Source: Candidatus Paceibacterota bacterium (GTDB lineage Bacteria > Actinomycetota > Actinomycetes > Nanopelagicales > Nanopelagicaceae). Taken from it: a stretch of 64,000 bases of DNA. Made by a program: the position numbers and the translations under genes. Each line of letters opens with the position of its first letter. Position 1 is the first letter of the stretch. Location of the stretch: assembly GCA_035530615.1 (NCBI GenBank), contig DATKUL010000001.1, forward strand, positions 434,001-498,000, given 5' to 3'. Shown here piece after piece: positions 1 to 8,397 of this stretch. The notes below the pieces were generated by a model. That model worked only from the letters and a program-made list of their open reading frames with translations. It made no database searches and had not been told where the DNA came from.

Positions 1-95
1 TCGTTATCGTTGCAATATTTATGATCATTACTCAAGGTTTCAAATAACTCAAGGAAATACGTGGGCTGACTGCAAAGAAATGTGTGGTCGAAAGG

Positions 96-758
96 TCAGA
101 ATGAAGCCTGCACTAAATGGCGCGAGGCCGCGAGATGCTCGCGCATTGCCTTTGCCGCGAGTTCAGGATCGTGAGCCTCCAAAGCGGAAACCAGGTCTGC
201 ATGCGAGATCATCGTCGATGGCTGCGCGGGTCGCGAAGCCCAATACATTCTCCAGAATCGAAGATTGTGCAGGAGGAGACGGTCCGCGGCGTCTTGTAGC
301 AGTGAGTTATTGACCATGTGCACGAGAAAGGCGTGGATCGCATGGTCATCGCGGAGGAATTCCTCGTGGTCGGTGCCCTCTCGCGCATGATCCGCCGCCT
401 CGACCAACTGGCGCAACGTAGTTAGGTCGTCCTTAGTCGCGCGCTTGGCGACGATGTAGGCGACGCCGCACTCAATGGCTTCGCGCGCCTCGAACATGTC
501 GAGTACATCGCCAAGACCTACGGGTGTGACGACCGCGCCACGACGGGGCACGACAGTGATGAAACGATCGCTTACTAGCCGGGCGATTGCTTCGCGAACC
601 GGCATCCGACCCAATCCGAGTTCATTAGCCATCGCCTGCTCGTTTACCACCGAGCCAGGCGGCAGGCGCAGGTTGATAATCTGATCGCGTAACCCGTCAT
701 ACGCGAGCTCGCTGGCTCGTGGCTGACGCCTATCCGCCACTACCTCTCCACTCATCAC
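96..758 (-). CDS. GntR-family transcriptional regulator, FCD type
   Basis: A DNA-binding regulator of the FadR/FCD branch of GntR. The N-terminal winged helix-turn-helix carries the recognition signature GRMPVREAIARL at residues 50-61. The C-terminal part is an all-helical FCD effector domain, with its usual histidines visible in IHAFLVHMVNN and in the last helices. The length, 220 aa, is normal for the family. It is the last gene of the minus-strand run that starts with the permease at 7125, 36 bases after the SDR. It probably controls that operon through the palindrome at 7174-7183 (inference). Two ATG codons stand in tandem at the start. The effector is unknown, probably a small organic acid or a pathway intermediate. 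Confidence 0.88.
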   Translation of the reverse strand: MMSGEVVADRRQPRASELAYDGLRDQIINLRLPPGSVVNEQAMANELGLGRMPVREAIARLVSDRFITVVPRRGAVVTPVGLGDVLDMFEAREAIECGVAYIVAKRATKDDLTTLRQLVEAADHAREGTDHEEFLRDDHAIHAFLVHMVNNSLLQDAADRLLLHNLRFWRMYWASRPAQPSTMISHADLVSALEAHDPELAAKAMREHLAASRHLVQASF

Positions 759-794
759 ACCACCTGTTCTCTTTCTACTTCATTCTTCATTCTT

Positions 795-1562
795 CTATAA
801 ATAATTGCTAGAAATGCCGCCGTCGAGTACGACAACCTGTCCGGTAATCCAAGACGCTGCATCAGAAGCGAGGAAGCATGCCAGTCTCGCCGCGTCCTCT
901 GGCACTCCGAATCGACCGAGTGGCACTCGCTCAAGTCGAATCCGGCGCGCCTCAGCATCTGGGAAAAATTGTTCTACGTGTGCCGTAATGATGGGTCCGG
1001 GTGCGAGCGCGTTCACGCGGATATGCTGGAAACCAAGTTGCACGGCCATTGAGCGGGTCAAGGATGAGATTGCACCCTTGCTTGCGGCGTACGCGTCCTG
1101 CGGATAGGTGCATCCGATCACCGCCAGAAATGAACTCATATTGACTACGGCACCACCGCCGGCAGCCGCGATATGTGGCACGGCGTACTTCGAGCACAAC
1201 ATGGTGCTGTGTACGTTGATATTGCTGATGAAATGCCAAAGGTCTACATCCGCATCAAGAAATGATTTGTCTTGATGCGGCATTATTCCGGCGTTGTTGA
1301 ATAGCGTATCCAGTCCACCGAAAGCATCAACCGCCTCGCCAACAGCTCGCCGAACCTGCACCTCATCGCTCACGTCGGCGATGATTGAAACGGCCTTACC
1401 TCCCAACTCGGTGATCATGCGAACCGTCTCGTCAGCCGCTTCGGCGTTAATGTCAACCACGGAGACCAGCGCACCCTCACTCGAGAAAAGCAAACTACTC
1501 GCGCGCCCCAGCGCACCTCCGCCGCCAGTAACGAATGCCCGCTTGCCCTCCAACTGCCTCAT
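795..1562 (-). CDS. SDR-family NAD(P)-dependent oxidoreductase
   Basis: A classical short-chain dehydrogenase/reductase of 255 aa. The nucleotide-binding loop VTGGGGALGR is at residues 11-20, NNAG at 90-93, and the catalytic Ser, Tyr and Lys are near 145, 159 and 163 (YAASK). The glycine motif is slightly unusual, with GGGGALG where TGxxxGIG is common. It overlaps the stop of the amidohydrolase by four bases (ATGA), so the two are probably translationally coupled. It should oxidise or reduce an alcohol/carbonyl intermediate of the operon. The substrate cannot be told from sequence. Confidence 0.88.
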   Translation of the reverse strand: MRQLEGKRAFVTGGGGALGRASSLLFSSEGALVSVVDINAEAADETVRMITELGGKAVSIIADVSDEVQVRRAVGEAVDAFGGLDTLFNNAGIMPHQDKSFLDADVDLWHFISNINVHSTMLCSKYAVPHIAAAGGGAVVNMSSFLAVIGCTYPQDAYAASKGAISSLTRSMAVQLGFQHIRVNALAPGPIITAHVEQFFPDAEARRIRLERVPLGRFGVPEDAARLACFLASDAASWITGQVVVLDGGISSNYL

Positions 1563-2716
1563 CGGGTCGCCCCCGAGTTGAAACCGTATAACTGCAGAGC
1601 GTTATCCCGCAGAATCTGCTCGCCAACACGGCCTGCTTCATCGGGACCCAGATCACCGTCTGCTACGAACTCGCCAAGTACCGTGCCGATCGCACGTCGA
1701 CCCGCATGTGCTCCCATCCAATGCAGTTCGGGAACCCCGACCCCATCTGAGCTGTACATAAGTTTGCTGAACGGGGCAGCACCGAGGGCAGCCCGAGTCA
1801 TTGAGGTCATTTCACCCATTGATAGAAAGGGAATCCCGTACGACAGATCGAGATAAGCGTTGCCATACACAGAGGCGAGATAGGCACCCTCACGGAAGTA
1901 TGGCCAACTGCCGTGCAGTAACACGATGGGCATCGACCGGTACTCTGGTTCTTCCAAGATGGTGCGCAACTCCAGCGGCGAGGCTTTACGAAGATCGACG
2001 TCTGGGTCACCGTATCCGACATGGAACTGAACCGGTAATTCTTGCGCGGCCGCCGCCTTAAAAGCGCTATGCAACAACGTGTCCAACAACGGTTTGTGTC
2101 CGAGCCGCACGGCGCCATCGGAGGCGATTTCGTTACGGGCGCGATCAAATGATGCTTGGGCCTCCCCAAGTGACCATCGCTCAATCGCCAACCCGGTGCG
2201 GTAGGCAACGATGCTCTTGAAACCCGCAAATCCGGCACCTCGCACATCGGAAAGCAGTTCGTGAACGGCTCCCACAAGGTTCTCGTACGAGTCGTGTTTA
2301 GCAATCAACTCTTGAAACACCACCTCTAACCGCAGCAGCGCAACGTAGTCAGAACCACTTGCCGCCCTGAATGCTGTCTCCGACATCGCCCTCTCCGGGG
2401 CAGGGTAACCCGTGTCGATGACGACACCACCGATTGATGCGTCGTGAAATAACGCACCAACGAGATCTCCAGCACCGTGGCGCTCACGAGCCCGCAACAC
2501 CTCTTCCTCGGTTGTGACGCCATAAAACAAGGCCATCGCCCGGATAAGCCTGCGGTAGAACGCGGTGTCGGCGACATCCCGTGTCCGCATGTATGGATCG
2601 GGCGATTCAGTGAAGAACTGCCGCCAGGTCGTGACATCAACTTGCTGACTCGCATCGACGGCGTGGCAATGGTTATCGATGACGGGAACGTTCGCGAAAT
2701 CAATGACGTGCGACAT
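1559..2716 (-). CDS. Amidohydrolase-family protein (FluG N-domain-like)
   Basis: A metal-dependent hydrolase of the amidohydrolase-2 (COG2159-like) family, 385 aa. The first metal-binding strand is visible as DNHCH at residues 14-18, and later conserved stretches include PVQFHVGYGD and PIVLLHGSWPY. It begins five bases after the glutamine-synthetase-like gene. The same two domains are fused in fungal FluG (amidohydrolase followed by a GS-like domain), so this looks like a split bacterial counterpart. It could cleave a gamma-glutamyl amide or a related C-N or C-C bond made or used by the pathway. The substrate is inferred only loosely. Confidence 0.82.
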   Translation of the reverse strand: MSHVIDFANVPVIDNHCHAVDASQQVDVTTWRQFFTESPDPYMRTRDVADTAFYRRLIRAMALFYGVTTEEEVLRARERHGAGDLVGALFHDASIGGVVIDTGYPAPERAMSETAFRAASGSDYVALLRLEVVFQELIAKHDSYENLVGAVHELLSDVRGAGFAGFKSIVAYRTGLAIERWSLGEAQASFDRARNEIASDGAVRLGHKPLLDTLLHSAFKAAAAQELPVQFHVGYGDPDVDLRKASPLELRTILEEPEYRSMPIVLLHGSWPYFREGAYLASVYGNAYLDLSYGIPFLSMGEMTSMTRAALGAAPFSKLMYSSDGVGVPELHWMGAHAGRRAIGTVLGEFVADGDLGPDEAGRVGEQILRDNALQLYGFNSGATR

Positions 2717-2721
2717 CGCGC

Positions 2722-4086
2722 TCAGAACCGGTAGAAGTGGTTGCGGATCTCAAAGTCCTCGTCCTGCGCATCAAAGGCCGCAGCCTCGGATCGACGTACG
2801 GCTATATAGGCCGTGGATAGCATCGTGCCCATCGTGTCGAGCAGGAACTGGTCCTTCTCGAGTTCGTCGAGCGCAGCGCTCATCGATGTTGGCAGAGGGC
2901 GCACTTTGCCACGCGCCAATTCCTCTGGCGACAGGCGTGCCGGATCGTGCTCACATGGCTCGCCCGGTTCCAACTTGCGCTGGATCCCGTCCAGCCCGCA
3001 GGCAATCAGGGCGCCTAGCGCAAGGTATGGATTCGCGCTTCCGTCCGAAGTCTTGAACTCAATGTTATAACTCTGTTCTTCGCGCTGGTAAAACGGGGAG
3101 CAAACGCGTAGCGCGGCCTCCTTATTGTCGAAACCCCATGCTGTAGTCGCCGATGCCCACGAGCCAGGCTGCAACCGACGATACGAGTTGTAACTTGGAA
3201 CCGTCAGGGCGACGAGCGCCGGTAAATGTTCCGCAATTCCGGCGATGAAATGTCGGCCGAGAGTGGAAAGGCCATGTTTCGCGGTCTTGTCATAAAGCAA
3301 ACTGCGCTTACCCGCAAGATCCCAGAGGCTAAAGTGCACGTGCGCGCCACTGCCGATCTGGTCGGGGTATGGTTTCGCGGCGAACGAGGCGAATAGCCCG
3401 TGTCGGAGCGCAACACCGCGGATGGTGTCGCGAAATTTCATCTGGTTATCAGCGGCGCCGAGCGCGTCGGTGTGCCGGATCGAAATCTCGTGTTGTCCGG
3501 CTCCAAATTCGTTGATGGCCTGTTCAACCACTATTCCTTGGGCCTCCAGCGCGCCCACTGTTTCGACCATGATTTCCGCGTTTAGATCGTGACCGATAGC
3601 ACTGTAGACCGGCGCGTGATCAGGAAAGTCGAATGGAACATAACGCCCGTCTTGCTCACGGGCCAAGTAGTACTCATTCTCGAAGGTCGCCTGCACGCTG
3701 AGTCCGAGGTTAGCCGCCCGATCGATGACACTTTTCAGATAGGACCGAGGACACACACCCCAGTCGAGCCGATCATGGCCGAGTTGATCACAAAGAACGC
3801 TGGCGCTGGCCGGTACCCATGGCAAGACGCTAAATGTCTCAAGATCTGGCACCAACCGGATTTCGCCAACCGGCTCCATTCCTCCGACATGGACCATCTG
3901 CTCTAGCATGTTAATCGACATCTGAGCACGTGTCAGACTCACACCTTCGAGCAACTTGTGTTCAAGTTGGGCCACGTGAATAGCCTTGGTACGGGCGACA
4001 CCGCTGAGGTCGCAGTACTCAAATCGGATAAGTTTGACTCCCGACCGCTGAGCGGCGGCAACAACTTCTTGAATGTTCATGACCAT
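2722..4086 (-). CDS. Glutamine-synthetase-like ligase (gamma-glutamyl-amine type)
   Basis: A member of the glutamine synthetase superfamily, 454 aa. The catalytic-domain metal ligands are visible: ENE at residues 136-138, E193 and E200 in NEFGAGQHE, and the histidine block GSGAHVHFS at 245-253. The substrate-binding stretches YNSYRRLQPGSWA and SANPYLALGA are present. The adenylylation tyrosine motif of housekeeping GlnA is not seen. Next to an amine/amino-acid permease and an amidohydrolase, it more likely ligates glutamate to an amine, as in PuuA- or IpuC-like enzymes, than assimilates ammonia. The ATG at 4080 (third codon) has better ribosome-binding-site spacing (GGAAAGAG) than the one at 4086. 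Confidence 0.85.
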   Translation of the reverse strand: MVMNIQEVVAAAQRSGVKLIRFEYCDLSGVARTKAIHVAQLEHKLLEGVSLTRAQMSINMLEQMVHVGGMEPVGEIRLVPDLETFSVLPWVPASASVLCDQLGHDRLDWGVCPRSYLKSVIDRAANLGLSVQATFENEYYLAREQDGRYVPFDFPDHAPVYSAIGHDLNAEIMVETVGALEAQGIVVEQAINEFGAGQHEISIRHTDALGAADNQMKFRDTIRGVALRHGLFASFAAKPYPDQIGSGAHVHFSLWDLAGKRSLLYDKTAKHGLSTLGRHFIAGIAEHLPALVALTVPSYNSYRRLQPGSWASATTAWGFDNKEAALRVCSPFYQREEQSYNIEFKTSDGSANPYLALGALIACGLDGIQRKLEPGEPCEHDPARLSPEELARGKVRPLPTSMSAALDELEKDQFLLDTMGTMLSTAYIAVRRSEAAAFDAQDEDFEIRNHFYRF

Positions 4087-4110
4087 CTCTTTCCGCTCCA
4101 GGCTTGTGGC

Positions 4111-4860
4111 CTAAAGCATCACGTCTCCGCCATTGGGGCCCAACGTTTGCCCAACGTAGTACGAGCCATCGGATGAAGCCAACAGCACAGCGGTCGGTGT
4201 GACCTCGTCGACTGTTCCGAATCGGCCGATCGGCAACTCCGCTAGCTTGGCGCTACGCCACTCTTCGGTCTCGCTGTCGAGCAGCGGTGTTTCGATAGGA
4301 CCAGGCGCGATGGCATTGACGAGCACACCCCGGCGGGAAACCTCGCGCGCAAGCGCCTTTGTGAATCCGATGACACCTGCTTTGCTCGCCGAGTAGTGTG
4401 CAACAGCTCCGCCACCGATCTGGCCGAGTTGCGATGCGATATTGATAATTCGCCCGTCACCCCTTTCGAGCATCTGCCCGATTAACACTCGCGTGCACAG
4501 AAAGGTGCCACGCAAATTCGTACTGATGACGCGATCCCAATCCTCAATCGGCATGTCTTCAAGTAGCGACTCGGTGAAGATGCCGGCGTTATTCACGAGA
4601 ATGTCGACTCGACCAAAGTGGGCGAGCGCCTGCGCTGCCATCGCGCGCACGCTCGCTTCGTCACTCACATCTGTACGAACAAACAGTGCATTCTGCCCAT
4701 GCCCCTCAATCGCCGCTATCACTTCAACTGCCTGTTCCTCACTCACCCTGTCGGCAATAACGATATCGGCGCCCTGATGCGCGAACTCAATAGCAATCCC
4801 TCGCCCGATACCGGAGGCTGCACCTGTGACAACAGCGATGCGGCCCGCAAGTTTGTTCAC
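4111..4860 (-). CDS. SDR-family NAD(P)-dependent oxidoreductase
   Basis: A classical 249-aa SDR resembling 3-oxoacyl-ACP reductase-like dehydrogenases. The cofactor loop VTGAASGIGR is at residues 11-20, NNAG at 90-93, and the catalytic S143, Y156 and K160 lie in an intact YSASK motif. The start is a GTG that overlaps the last base of the isochorismatase stop codon, so the genes are co-transcribed. It ends 24 bases before the GS-like gene. Its substrate is unknown. Together with the other SDR of the operon it suggests two oxidation steps on a hydroxylated compound. Confidence 0.87.
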   Translation of the reverse strand: MNKLAGRIAVVTGAASGIGRGIAIEFAHQGADIVIADRVSEEQAVEVIAAIEGHGQNALFVRTDVSDEASVRAMAAQALAHFGRVDILVNNAGIFTESLLEDMPIEDWDRVISTNLRGTFLCTRVLIGQMLERGDGRIINIASQLGQIGGGAVAHYSASKAGVIGFTKALAREVSRRGVLVNAIAPGPIETPLLDSETEEWRSAKLAELPIGRFGTVDEVTPTAVLLASSDGSYYVGQTLGPNGGDVML

Positions 4861-5555
4861 TAATGTCCCTCTCGATCGTCCGTATTATGAGTCTGCCAAA
4901 CCGCGCCGATCTCATCAGCTGTAGCCATGTCGAACCGGTGTCGCATTAGGAGCATCGAAGCGTCATGCTGTTCTTTGTCATCGCTGCCGACACAGTCCGT
5001 CGCAATAACGACGTAGTGGTCGTTGAACATCGCGTCACGTGCCGTCGACTCCACGCACCCTTCGGTCGTGCATCCGCCGACAACTACCGTCTGGATCGAG
5101 TTGCTGCGAAGCACCAACTCCACGTTGGTGCCCCAAAAAGCGCTAGAGCGGTATTTGCGAATCACGAGTTCCCCAGGACGAGGAGCGAATTCTTCTACGA
5201 ACTCGTGTCCGGGAGTACCGGGGACGGTGTACTGCAAAGGCATCCCGCCCTTGCGCGCCGCTTTGTGCATCCGAAGGTTGAATCGAATCTGCGCCGGCGA
5301 ATCACTCATCCGGTTGGGTAATGCGGTGTTCTGGATGTGGATCACAAGCACACCGTTACGTCGAGCCGCGGCCAGCAAAGTCGCGAGTTTCGGCCGCATC
5401 TTCGCGTACATGGACAGGTCAATTCCCAGTTCGCCGAAGATGCCGTTCTGGTCGATGAAGTCATGTTGCATGTCAATCAGGAGTAGCGCAGTGTGCGCCG
5501 GATTGACAAGTTCGTCGAGGCCGGTGAAGACGTTTTTCCCGTCTACATTTATCAA
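4860..5555 (-). CDS. Isochorismatase-like cysteine hydrolase
   Basis: A cysteine hydrolase of the isochorismatase/nicotinamidase fold. Counting from the chosen start, the triad is D28 (LLIDMQHDF), K134 (RKYRSSAFWG) and C167 (GCTTEGCVES). An ORF reaching 5603 is open, but a TTG at 5553-5555 sits 7 bases after AGGAG and only 4 bases past the permease stop. I therefore place the start there (231 aa). Members of this family hydrolyse amides such as N-carbamoylsarcosine, ureidoacrylate or nicotinamide. Here it would release ammonia or an acid from a carbamoyl or amide intermediate. The precise substrate is unknown. Confidence 0.84.
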   Translation of the reverse strand: MINVDGKNVFTGLDELVNPAHTALLLIDMQHDFIDQNGIFGELGIDLSMYAKMRPKLATLLAAARRNGVLVIHIQNTALPNRMSDSPAQIRFNLRMHKAARKGGMPLQYTVPGTPGHEFVEEFAPRPGELVIRKYRSSAFWGTNVELVLRSNSIQTVVVGGCTTEGCVESTARDAMFNDHYVVIATDCVGSDDKEQHDASMLLMRHRFDMATADEIGAVWQTHNTDDREGH

Positions 5556-5559
5556 TTCG

Positions 5560-7125
5560 TCACTCCTTAGTGATTTCGGGGTGGCGAGCGGCCTCCTCCG
5601 CAATTGTTGGATGCTGTGCCGATGGTGTGCGTGCGGTCAGGCGCCCCGCGGGTTGCTCACCGAGTGGAAGGTCGTCCTCGGCGATGAATGAACCGAGAGC
5701 GGCAATCTTCGCTGGTGACTTTGCGCGATAGTAGAGATAGAGCGCGAGACCCAATGCGATCCAGATCAGCACGATCCATGATACTAAGTTGTAGGGGTAG
5801 CTCTGGGCCGGGTTGCTTACCGCGTACAACGGGTACGCAAGAGCGATAACACCAAGCAATGGAACAATGACGTGGGCAAGAATCTTTCGGTCTGCCGCAC
5901 GCCAGAAGTACCGAATGAGCGCAATGTTACTGAGGATATACACGATCACAATTGCGACCGTGCCGATCGTGCCGGTGAATCCGTACGCACCTGTTGCGCC
6001 AGGACCTAGCCACACACCCACACTTAGCCCAATAACAACTGTGAAGAGAGTCTGGGCAATTATGGCGCGGTAAGGAGAGAACCACCGTGCATGGACACGT
6101 CCGATTGATGATGGAAGCACCTGATCGCGACCCATTGAAAACATCACTCGAACAGTCGTGTTATGAATGGCCAAGAAGCAACTGAAGATACCGGCAATCG
6201 CAGCGAGTTCGATTGGCTGCAGAAGCCAAGGCGTCACGGTATCGCCGAGCGTAACAAACGGATTCGCATCCTTGAGGAATGCGTCCATCTGAGACTGATC
6301 GTTCAGTCTGTAACCGGCGGTGAGCGCATACATCATGAGGACGTAGAAAACACCGACGGCACTGAGCGCACCGATGATGGCGAGCGGAATGTTGCGCCGC
6401 GGATTGCGCGTTTCCTCGCCCAGTGTCGCCGCCGCATCAAATCCAATAAACGACAGAATGCCAAACACGACGCCGAGACCGACACCATTGAATCCGGTGG
6501 GCGACGATGTCACGAGGAAGACGGATGGCGTGTTGCCACTGCCAGCACTCATGATCGCGGCCACACCGAGAATAAGGAAGATTACTACCTCAACAACGAG
6601 CAGAGATAAATCAATGTTGACCGACGCCTTGATACTACGTAGTGACAGACCGCAAATGATCGCCATAGCGCCAAGGCTGAACACCCACCATGGGATATCG
6701 CTCTGGAAAGTCATTAGCACGTAGTCGTGGACGAACGCGCCAAACGCGGTGAAAAGGCCTGGCGCCAAGATCGCGTACCCAATCCAAAATAGCCAACCAG
6801 TGAAGAAACCGGCAACTGGGCCTAGACCCTTCGAGTTGAATGTGTAGAACGAGCCAGCCGAAGGTAACCGTCGGGAGAACTGCACGACCGTATTGCCGAC
6901 GAGGGCGCAGGCGATGAACGCGATCAGAAACGATAACGGCAAAGCGGCACCGGCAGCTGATGCTGCAGCGGGTGCGTTCAGTACGACCGCCAGTACGGGT
7001 GCCATCGCCGCGGCCGACAGGGCGATGGCGTTGGGGATTGTGAGAATTCCACTTTTTAAACGGTGCGGTTCGTGTGACGCGTCAATCTTCAGGTTTGCGC
7101 TAGTCATATTTGACTCACTCCTCAC
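5560..7125 (-). CDS. APC-superfamily amino acid/amine permease
   Basis: An integral membrane transporter of the amino acid-polyamine-organocation superfamily, 521 aa with about 12 hydrophobic segments. Family landmarks include the first-helix region IPNAIALSAAAMAPVLAV, the loop GEETRNPRRNIPLAI before TM7, and RVMFSMGRDQVLP. It is the first gene of the seven-gene minus-strand operon, directly behind the promoter at 7162-7190. The cytoplasmic tail after about residue 470 is charged. It most likely imports the amine or amino acid that the downstream ligase, hydrolases and dehydrogenases metabolise. Confidence 0.87.
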   Translation of the reverse strand: MRSESNMTSANLKIDASHEPHRLKSGILTIPNAIALSAAAMAPVLAVVLNAPAAASAAGAALPLSFLIAFIACALVGNTVVQFSRRLPSAGSFYTFNSKGLGPVAGFFTGWLFWIGYAILAPGLFTAFGAFVHDYVLMTFQSDIPWWVFSLGAMAIICGLSLRSIKASVNIDLSLLVVEVVIFLILGVAAIMSAGSGNTPSVFLVTSSPTGFNGVGLGVVFGILSFIGFDAAATLGEETRNPRRNIPLAIIGALSAVGVFYVLMMYALTAGYRLNDQSQMDAFLKDANPFVTLGDTVTPWLLQPIELAAIAGIFSCFLAIHNTTVRVMFSMGRDQVLPSSIGRVHARWFSPYRAIIAQTLFTVVIGLSVGVWLGPGATGAYGFTGTIGTVAIVIVYILSNIALIRYFWRAADRKILAHVIVPLLGVIALAYPLYAVSNPAQSYPYNLVSWIVLIWIALGLALYLYYRAKSPAKIAALGSFIAEDDLPLGEQPAGRLTARTPSAQHPTIAEEAARHPEITKE

Positions 7126-7161
7126 GGGTTAGGCCACTTCGTAGCCATCTGATAAACGGGT

Positions 7162-7190
7162 ACTATGTCAGTTGTATGCATACTTGACAA
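7162..7190 (-). promoter_or_regulatory. Promoter of the permease operon
   Basis: Read on the minus strand there is a -35 box TTGTCA (7190-7185), a 17-base spacer and a -10 box CATAGT (7167-7162). The transcript would start about 30 bases upstream of the permease ATG. The boxes match the SigA consensus at 5 of 6 and 4 of 6 positions. Confidence 0.6.
7174..7183. promoter_or_regulatory. Candidate operator, palindrome in promoter spacer
   Basis: GTATGCATAC is a perfect 10-bp palindrome inside TTGTATGCATACTT. It lies wholly within the -35/-10 spacer of the minus-strand permease promoter and abuts a plus-strand TTGACA (7184-7189). Short GT-N-AC palindromes like this are typical binding sites of FCD-type GntR regulators, and such a regulator is encoded at the end of the operon. 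Confidence 0.55.
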
Positions 7191-7207
7191 GGGTTTGGTG
7201 AGATTCT

Positions 7208-7232
7208 TCTAACGGACTCACGGTTCGTTAGA
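7208..7232. promoter_or_regulatory. Inverted repeat upstream of CoA-transferase gene
   Basis: The 7-bp arms TCTAACG (7208-7214) and CGTTAGA (7226-7232) are separated by 11 bases, about 20 bases downstream of a TTGACA box at 7184-7189 on the plus strand. The centre-to-centre distance of 18 bases puts both half-sites on nearly the same DNA face. This is consistent with an operator for the CoA-transferase promoter. Which protein binds is unknown. Confidence 0.4.
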
Positions 7233-7287
7233 TCTGGAAATGATCTTGGTACCCTTCACAGAGCGAGGTCAACGAAGGGGAAATAGT

Positions 7288-8397
7288 GTGAATTCAGAGT
7301 TACCTCTCACAGGAATAAGAGTCCTGGACGCGACATCCAATATTGCTGGACCCTGGGGAGGCACTGTACTTGGGGATCTCGGCGCTGAAGTCCTCAAGAT
7401 TGAGACGCCTAATGGAGATCCTGCCAGATTCATGTCACCAGTAGATGGAGATCGCTCAGCTTATTTCCACATTGTTAATCGCAATAAAGAGGCTATTACC
7501 GTAGATCTCAAAACCCAAGATGGCATTTCAAAACTTCAGGAACTTCTGGATGGGTGTGATGTCTTTCTCACAAATTTCCTTCCAGCTCAGTTGGAGAGAT
7601 TCGGCCTTACGCCTTCAGAGCTCATGAAATCACGCCCACAACTAATTATTGGCAATCTATCTTCATACGGATCTCAAGGTCCGTCATCTTCATGGCCCGG
7701 CTATGACGCCACTTTGCAAGCCCGCACAGGAATTATGAATGTCACGGGCGAACGAAACGGCCCACCGGTTCGTGCCGGGGTCTCAATTCTCGATTTAGGC
7801 GCAGGGACGTGGCTTGCTTTAGGAATCCTCGCCGCAATCGTAAAACGAGATCGCACCGGGATTGGCTCACTTGTAGAAACATCTCTCTACGAGACGGGGG
7901 CGAGTTGGGTCAGCTATCACATTGCTGCTTATGAGTTGACGGGTGATGCATCGATTCGTTCGGGTAGCGGGCATCCGGCATTTTCTCCGTACGGAATTTT
8001 CTCGACCAAGCAGGGCAATATCTGTATCGGGGTTGGCAGCAATGCGATCTTTGCCAAGCTTTGTACAGTCATAGGTCAAGTCGAACTAATCGAAGATCCT
8101 CGATATAGAGAAAATACGAACCGAGTAAAGAACGCCTCTGCACTTAAAGGTGAAATTGAGAAGAGCCTTCTCTCGCACCCGGCCTCTCATTGGGTTGAAG
8201 TTCTCTGCAAATCTGGCGTGCCTGCCGAGGAAGTACTTCAGCCAGAACAGATGCTTACTGATGAACAAGCAAAATCAATGGGCGTCCTCATCGACTATCC
8301 CGACAACTCATCCGCGGTAAAAGTTGTGCCGGGATTGCCGCTTCGTTTTGATGGCGTGCGACCGCAGGTAAGCAAACCCGCTCCACATAGAGGCTAG
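7288..8397 (+). CDS. Class III CoA-transferase (CaiB/BaiF family)
   Basis: Moves CoA between carboxylic acids by the family III mechanism. The enzyme has the usual N-terminal fold (GIRVLDATSNIAGPWGGTVL, LGDLGAEVLKIE) and the catalytic aspartate in RAGVSILDLGAGTWLALG. An ORF opens at 7240, but the GTG at 7288 has GAAGGGGA just upstream and starts at the family's normal position, giving 369 aa. It is transcribed toward, and overlaps by four bases, the CitE-like lyase gene. With methylaspartate ammonia-lyase nearby, mesaconate is a plausible acceptor. Formyl-, succinyl- or other acids cannot be excluded. Confidence 0.85.
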   Translation: MNSELPLTGIRVLDATSNIAGPWGGTVLGDLGAEVLKIETPNGDPARFMSPVDGDRSAYFHIVNRNKEAITVDLKTQDGISKLQELLDGCDVFLTNFLPAQLERFGLTPSELMKSRPQLIIGNLSSYGSQGPSSSWPGYDATLQARTGIMNVTGERNGPPVRAGVSILDLGAGTWLALGILAAIVKRDRTGIGSLVETSLYETGASWVSYHIAAYELTGDASIRSGSGHPAFSPYGIFSTKQGNICIGVGSNAIFAKLCTVIGQVELIEDPRYRENTNRVKNASALKGEIEKSLLSHPASHWVEVLCKSGVPAEEVLQPEQMLTDEQAKSMGVLIDYPDNSSAVKVVPGLPLRFDGVRPQVSKPAPHRG

